A DNA stretch of 64,000 nucleotides from Lathyrus oleraceus. Its lineage: Eukaryota > Streptophyta > Magnoliopsida > Fabales > Fabaceae. The notes under the pieces are model-generated. The model saw only the letters and a program-made list of their open reading frames with translations, was not told the DNA's origin and did no database searches. The stretch lies in assembly GCF_024323335.1 (NCBI RefSeq), contig NC_066579.1, positions 3,797,001 through 3,861,000 on the forward strand, written 5' to 3'. The number at the start of each line of letters is the position of its first letter. The stretch's first letter is position 1. A program made the translations under genes and the position numbers. Of the stretch, positions 59,430-64,000 are shown piece by piece.

Positions 59430-61381
59430 TGTCATACCCCAAAATTTGCCCGTTAATATTACAAGGCATTTTTCAAGGCACTCCAACTTATTTTCAAGAC
59501 ATTGACCGTAAAGGAACCAAGACCCATCTCACAGATGGCCCAATCCAGAAAATGGCCTAAACTGGCATGCTCGCTAGGCGAGCAACTCCTTCGCCTAGCG
59601 AACCTTTCGCTACAATACTCGCCTAGCGAAGCTTGCGAATACTAGAAAATTCTGGGCTTTATTCTGAGCCCATTAGGTCACAACAAACCATTATAAATAC
59701 CAGCATTTTAGTCAGAAAGAGGGAGCAGAAGGGGACGAACTGGAACCCTAGCAATCAAACCTTGGAGGCTAACCAAGAGAATTCAGAGCAACCCTAAAGG
59801 AAACCCTGAAGGCAACCCATCTGCACAAAGGTTACCTCCGCCCAACTCAATCCGATACCAAAGGTGATCTGCCAATTCAACGTTGCAATTCAATTGCAAA
59901 CAGGTTTGCGCATCACTACTGTTTTATGCTTCCAATCTGTAATCTCTTAATACATAATGCATCATGATTGAATTTCTGGATATGTAATTAGAGTTTGCAT
60001 GTGAGTTTAAATGTGTCTGAATATCCTTAATGTTTGACCATGTTATTTCTGTAATTGAATGCCATAGAGCATGCAGCATGCTGAGATCGTACTGTTCTGA
60101 AATTCAAAACCCGCAGCCGCTCGCTAGCACATCGCTAAGCGAGCATGTAGCGAGTATTCGCTAAGCCTTCGCTAGGCGAGGCAGAGGCGAACGTGACAGT
60201 CGCTAATATTTTGGCTGTTCTGTTCTATGCTTATCTGATCTGTTCTATTTTAATCATGCGTTATTTTGCCTGACATTCCTACTGCTGTGTTTCTTTTGCG
60301 GTGTAATCCTCGATTGCACCCCCATTTGGTATTCTGACCTGTTTGCTGAATATTGTAAGGACTCACATACTCCCGAGGAGGGTAGCTTGCTAGGTATCCC
60401 ACTTTATTTGTGGGATACCCTTGTGGAGATTCATCCTATTTACTTAATTGATTTTAATGTGGAGATACATCCTAATTACTTAATTAATATGGACCTGATT
60501 ACCTAATTGATTACAACTACCTAATCGATTGTAAAATATTGCCTTTGAATATGTGATCTTGGACCTCTCTTTGTTGCCTTACGATATTACGGTATTATGG
60601 TCATGTCCCGCGAATGTGGGGATACACCTAGCGAAGACCCTTCGGTTAAATCATCATAAATCATAGTCCCTCGGATGTTGCCTTCGAATATATGATTTTT
60701 GTCCCTCGGTGACCCTTCGTTGTAGCCTACGGTTAAATGATGATCGTCCCTTCGAATGCTAAGGTATCCTTACAAATGTTGCCTTTAATGACCAATCGAT
60801 GACCCTACGATGACCCTTTTACATCCAAAGGATAAAACTACTTACTTCTCAATAGTAAGGACAGTTTTACCCTCATAAGGATAGGAAATGCCCATAAAGG
60901 CCTTGGGTAGGTATAACCCTTAATTGCTGACTCACAACCTAAAACATTTTTTCACACCCCACACCTTTCAAAACATCTTTTAGAAAATCACCACTTGGTA
61001 TACATTCATACTAGAATCATTACTGAGTTATATTTTTCTAAACAACTTTCAAAACTAAACGAGATAACCACTTTGTATACATTCATACAAGAATCATTAC
61101 AAAGTTAAATTCTCTTTTCAAAACATTTTTTAAACAATTCACAAACACTTTTTCAGACAAAAAAAAATAACATAAGTGATCAAGCAATTAAGAGCCCATG
61201 GATAACCATGGATACAAAGGGTGCTAACACCTTCCCTTTGTATAATGTACCTCCCGAACCCAAAATCTAATTGAGGTCTTTCCTGTTCTTTTCCACCTTT
61301 CCTTATGGGATAAAAGAAAAGTCGGTGGCGACACTTGCTTTCCAAAGCAAAAATACATCAAAGTCAGTTCACCGTATGACA
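59430..61381 (+). repeat. Element D 5' LTR (1.95 kb)
   Basis: Starts TGTCATACCCCAAAATTTGC and ends CCGTATGACA. The first ~20 bp resemble those of B and C. It contains a TATA box at 59692, clusters of TCGCTAGGCGAG-like inverted repeats (59568-59635 and 60118-60185), a ~75-bp duplication at about 60985-61110, and the conserved block at 61220-61238. No gene. Confidence 0.92.
59692..59699 (+). promoter_or_regulatory. TATA box in the D LTR
   Basis: TATAAATA about 260 bp into the LTR, a good consensus match in a position expected for a U3 promoter. Confidence 0.6.
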
Positions 61382-61385
61382 GGAC

Positions 61386-61403
61386 TGGCGACTCTGTTGG
61401 GGA
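61386..61403 (+). other. Element D primer binding site, tRNA-Arg type
   Basis: TGGCGACTCTGTTGGGGA, four bases after the LTR end. It differs by one base from the B site. Confidence 0.88.
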
Positions 61404-62161
61404 CCCTTAAAAAGAGAGGTTACCTTAAAAAACAAGATCACTTATTCAAATTGTCTGATTTACTTTTAAGGGGTTGCTTGGGTATTTTACGCTTGAGTGA
61501 AAGATTCTACACCCGGATCTAGTGTACCTTAGGTAAGTAGCAAAAGATCATCGCGACTATCCGGCGTATACTGGAATGGTCAAAATGATGGCTACGGTTA
61601 ATGTGACACTTTGGACGTCCTGATGTTCCTCATGTTTACTTGAGGAAAAATTTGGCTTCCGCGTGGTGTCATCAAAGCATTAACCAGACCTTTAGAACCC
61701 TAATTGACTCATCCTAGCCATTAGAAAGTAGTGAGATAACTGACTTCGGTTCCGACTGGGGTTGGTTGAGACTCGATACTACACTCTTTGAGATTGGACT
61801 TTGGGGAAGCTTTGGTCAACCACTTGGTGTTGCACTGAAGTGGACTTAAGGAAAGGTCAATGATTTGAGATCCTTCTAGAACCCGATTACTATTCTAGGA
61901 CAGGTTGAACCAACCAAACTTCAGTGGGGAGGGTACTTACCTATGGAACTCATGCAAGCCTTAAAACCTAGGAATGATTGTTGTGTGACTTGTTTGTGCT
62001 TGTTACTTATTTAACATCATAACATCATGGCATTGTACTAACCATTTCAAGGACTCTAAACATTGAAAACATTTCATACATTGCATAGCATAACATAACA
62101 TTGCATAACAGGTATTCTAAGGGATCAATGTTCTCACGATCTTCCTATTGCAAACAGAAAA
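61404..62161 (+). other. Element D leader
   Basis: 760 bp between primer site and gag. No ORF1 and no other structure seen, apart from short CATAACAT-type repeats near 62085-62110. Confidence 0.6.
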
Positions 62162-63271
62162 ATGGACCTCGAACAAATTGTCAAGGATCTCCAGGCTCAG
62201 AATGCTCAATTCCAGGAGATGATCTTGAAATTATCCAAGGGGCAGGAGGAACTGAAGGCTTTCTTGCTCGAGAAAAAGAAAGACAAGAAACCTGTGAGTT
62301 ACATCAACCCGGGAAGAAGGCTCAAAGGACAGGCTGCAGGAGTCAAGATTAGGATTCCGAAGAATCGAGAAGAGAGGACAGAAAATGATTCGGAAGATGA
62401 GAATGCTGACCCTTTCAACCATGAGGACGATGATGAAGATTATGAAAATGAACTGTACTCTCCAAAAGATGCTAAATATAAGTTGCTGGAAGAACGCATG
62501 CTAGCTATGGAGGGTCATAAGGCGCCCGGTCTGGATTTCGAAGGCTTGGGTCTAGTCTCTGATGTGGTCATTCCTCGCAAATTCAAGATCCCCACTTTCA
62601 CTATATACGACGGGGCATCTTGTCCTCAGATGCATCTGAGAGCTTATGTGAGAAAGATTCAGCCGTATACCACTGATAGGAAACTATGGATCCATTTCTT
62701 CCAAGAGAGTCTGTCTGGCACACAGTTAGAATGGTACTATCAGCTCGAGAGCTCTAACATCCACACCTGGACTGATTTAGCGACAGCTTTCTACAAGCAT
62801 TACCAGTATAATTCTGAATTAGCGCCTACTCGGCTACAGTTGCAGAATATGAATATGGGATCTAAAGAAAGCTTCAAAGAGTATGCTCAAAAATGGAGAG
62901 ATTTGGCTGGCAGAGTCAAACCCTCCATGACTGATCGAGAATTAGTGGACATGTTCATGAGCACACTGACTGGCCCATTCTACAGCCATCTATTGAGAAG
63001 TTCCTCATTGGGTTTCACTGAACTTATATTAACAGGTGAGCATGTGGAACGCGGCATTCGAAATGGAAAGATACAGGCGGCTACCTCTGATCCTCTTGAG
63101 ACTCCTAATGACATCACTGCCCCTCTGCCTAACCATGACGAGACTGTCAATGCTGTGGAAGATGCTGATAACGATTGTGACTTGGATAGTTGGATTTTCC
63201 CAACAATTGGTGACGGACTCAATAATTGGAAGGCTGAAGACACTATCCTGATTTCCTTTAGTCAGGAGTAA
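62162..63271 (+). CDS. gag: Element D gag fused to the end of protease (internal deletion)
   Basis: Open frame of 369 codons from ATG 62162 (MDLEQIVKDLQAQNAQ, coiled-coil-like). An acidic stretch (residues ~80-105) precedes a complete capsid region, with KLWIHFFQESLSGTQLEWY and FKEYAQKWRDLAGRVKPS. At about residue 315 (near LETPNDI) the frame jumps to the last ~45 residues of the gag-pro polyprotein (DLDSWIFPTIG, NNWKAEDTI; compare B's NWKAEKIITV). The nucleocapsid motif and protease are deleted in frame. The end GA|GTAATT reproduces B's splice donor context. The product could assemble but not mature. Confidence 0.85.
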   Translation: MDLEQIVKDLQAQNAQFQEMILKLSKGQEELKAFLLEKKKDKKPVSYINPGRRLKGQAAGVKIRIPKNREERTENDSEDENADPFNHEDDDEDYENELYSPKDAKYKLLEERMLAMEGHKAPGLDFEGLGLVSDVVIPRKFKIPTFTIYDGASCPQMHLRAYVRKIQPYTTDRKLWIHFFQESLSGTQLEWYYQLESSNIHTWTDLATAFYKHYQYNSELAPTRLQLQNMNMGSKESFKEYAQKWRDLAGRVKPSMTDRELVDMFMSTLTGPFYSHLLRSSSLGFTELILTGEHVERGIRNGKIQAATSDPLETPNDITAPLPNHDETVNAVEDADNDCDLDSWIFPTIGDGLNNWKAEDTILISFSQE

Positions 63272-63455
63272 TTGTTATTGCTTATTTTAATGTATTAAAT
63301 TTTGTTAAAGGTTTTGTCATTTTTATAAGCATATTCACATTCAATAAATCAATGGACCTTTTTGCATTCAAATATTGCGCTCTTTATCTTTCCTGTCATC
63401 TTTCAAATAAGCTATGTTTTCTTGCACACACTCGCGTAACAATTTGCCGATCCAT
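63268..63455 (+). other. Intron-like gap in element D
   Basis: It begins with the same donor context as B (GTAATT at 63268). No clear acceptor that restores the pol frame is seen; the equivalent of B's CATGCAG has changed. It is AT-rich. Confidence 0.45.
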
Positions 63456-64000
63456 ATCCACTCTGGATCCTGTTGGTAATAATTCTGCTACTGTGCATTA
63501 TGACTTTGAAAATCCGATCTACCAAGCCGAGGATGGAAGTGAGGAAGTTTGTGAGGTAGCTGAGAACTTGCTAGACTGTTACTGCAAGAAGGAAAGACCA
63601 TACAGCCGCAGGAATAATCAATTGAAACTGTGAATCTGGGTACTGAAGTAGACAAGAACATTACTGAGGAAAAATCAAGAGATAATATGGAATGATGAAT
63701 GTCAAGAAGCTTTTGACAAAATCAAGAAGTATCTCCAAGAACCTCCAATTCTGATGCCACCAGTTGAAGGAAGACCTCTAATCATGTATTTGACCGTGTT
63801 AGAAAATTCAATGGGGTGTGTTGGGGCAACATGACGAGTCTGGTCGAAAAGAGCATGCAATATACTACCTTAGCAAAAGGTACCGACTGTGAAACAAGAT
63901 ACTCCCAGCTCGAGAAAGCTTGTTATGCTTTGGCTTAGGCTGCTCGCCGACTAAGACAGTATATGTTGAATCATACCACTTTATTGATTTCTAAGATGGA
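63456..64000 (+). pseudogene. pol: Element D pol remnant without RT
   Basis: It starts with the pre-RT segment (YDFENPIYQAEDG, compare B YDFDNPIYHAEEE). After a frameshift and NLGTEVDKN at about 63640 it jumps near 63680 to the segment after RT (ECQEAFDKIKKYLQEPPIL). The whole RT domain is therefore missing. Further frameshifts follow (for example near 63825). The RNase H connection region continues past the window end. Confidence 0.85.

Larger units (their letters stand above)
59430..64000 (+). mobile_element. Element D, internally deleted Tat-type Ty3/gypsy, runs off the window
   Basis: 5' LTR, tRNA-Arg primer site, a 760-bp leader without ORF1, gag, the fused end of gag-pro, an intron-like gap, then a pol frame that skips RT. 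It is inserted in B's 3' LTR (the five bases before it are CCAGC). The 3' end is not in the window. Its LTR is much shorter (1.95 kb) than those of B and C. Confidence 0.9.

Noticed and set aside
58740..59456. Open frames at the end of element B
   Set aside because: They cross from the 3' region into the LTR scrap, have no domain similarity, and match short frames inside the LTR.
1..64000. Host protein-coding genes, tRNA or rRNA genes
   Set aside because: None seen. Every frame with recognisable motifs belongs to a retrotransposon, and the primer sites are only short complements of tRNA ends.

Overview
The window is repeat DNA from a plant nuclear genome. I see no host gene, RNA gene or bacterial feature. 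Every long reading frame I can identify belongs to an LTR retrotransposon, mostly Ty3/gypsy of the Tat/Ogre lineage: very long LTRs, tRNA-Arg-type primer sites, an extra ORF before gag, a second archaeal-type RNase H after the reverse transcriptase, and an intron-like gap between protease and RT. One Ty1/copia element is also present. Ogre elements of this size suggest a legume, probably of the pea/vetch tribe (inference).

Five elements are nested. A (+ strand, Tat type with an antisense ORF) is seen twice: its 3' part at 1-3203 and a 5'-truncated copy at 23123-30482. B (+ strand, Ogre) sits in A just upstream of A's antisense ORF. Its 5' LTR and half of ORF1 are at 3204-9965, and a second, much fuller copy spans 30483-59429. 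C (- strand, non-autonomous Ogre) interrupts B's ORF1. It is a nearly complete element at 9966-23122 and a solo LTR at 37249-42423. E (- strand, copia, two 1368-bp LTRs) splits B's gag at 44911-52162. D (+ strand, Tat type, internally deleted) starts inside B's 3' LTR at 59430 and runs off the window end.

The largest feature is a direct duplication. Positions 1-15135 return at about 27247-42423, almost identical and in the same order (A end, B LTR, B ORF1, C LTR). The copies part exactly at the end of C's LTR: copy 1 goes on into the C body, copy 2 returns to B's ORF1. The join between units is at 23122/23123, where C's 5' LTR stops abruptly in A's gag. This is either a young tandem duplication followed by LTR-LTR recombination of the second C, or two haplotypes (full C and solo-LTR C) assembled one after the other. 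The first ~3 kb of copy 1 has many one-base deletions, which makes an assembly effect a serious possibility.

Most open: B's pol has one in-frame stop and otherwise complete RT, RNase H and integrase signatures, and an in-frame intron can be proposed between its protease and RT. A's pol has five stops in one frame. C has lost the capsid core of gag and nearly all of pol. D has lost nucleocapsid, protease and RT. LTR divergence by eye (B about 2%, E about 0.9%, C about 0.4%) agrees with the nesting order. The items most worth a second look are A's 386-codon antisense ORF, a duplicated Cys-rich module between A's gag and protease, hairpin and palindrome arrays in the untranslated regions of C and E, and the duplication itself.
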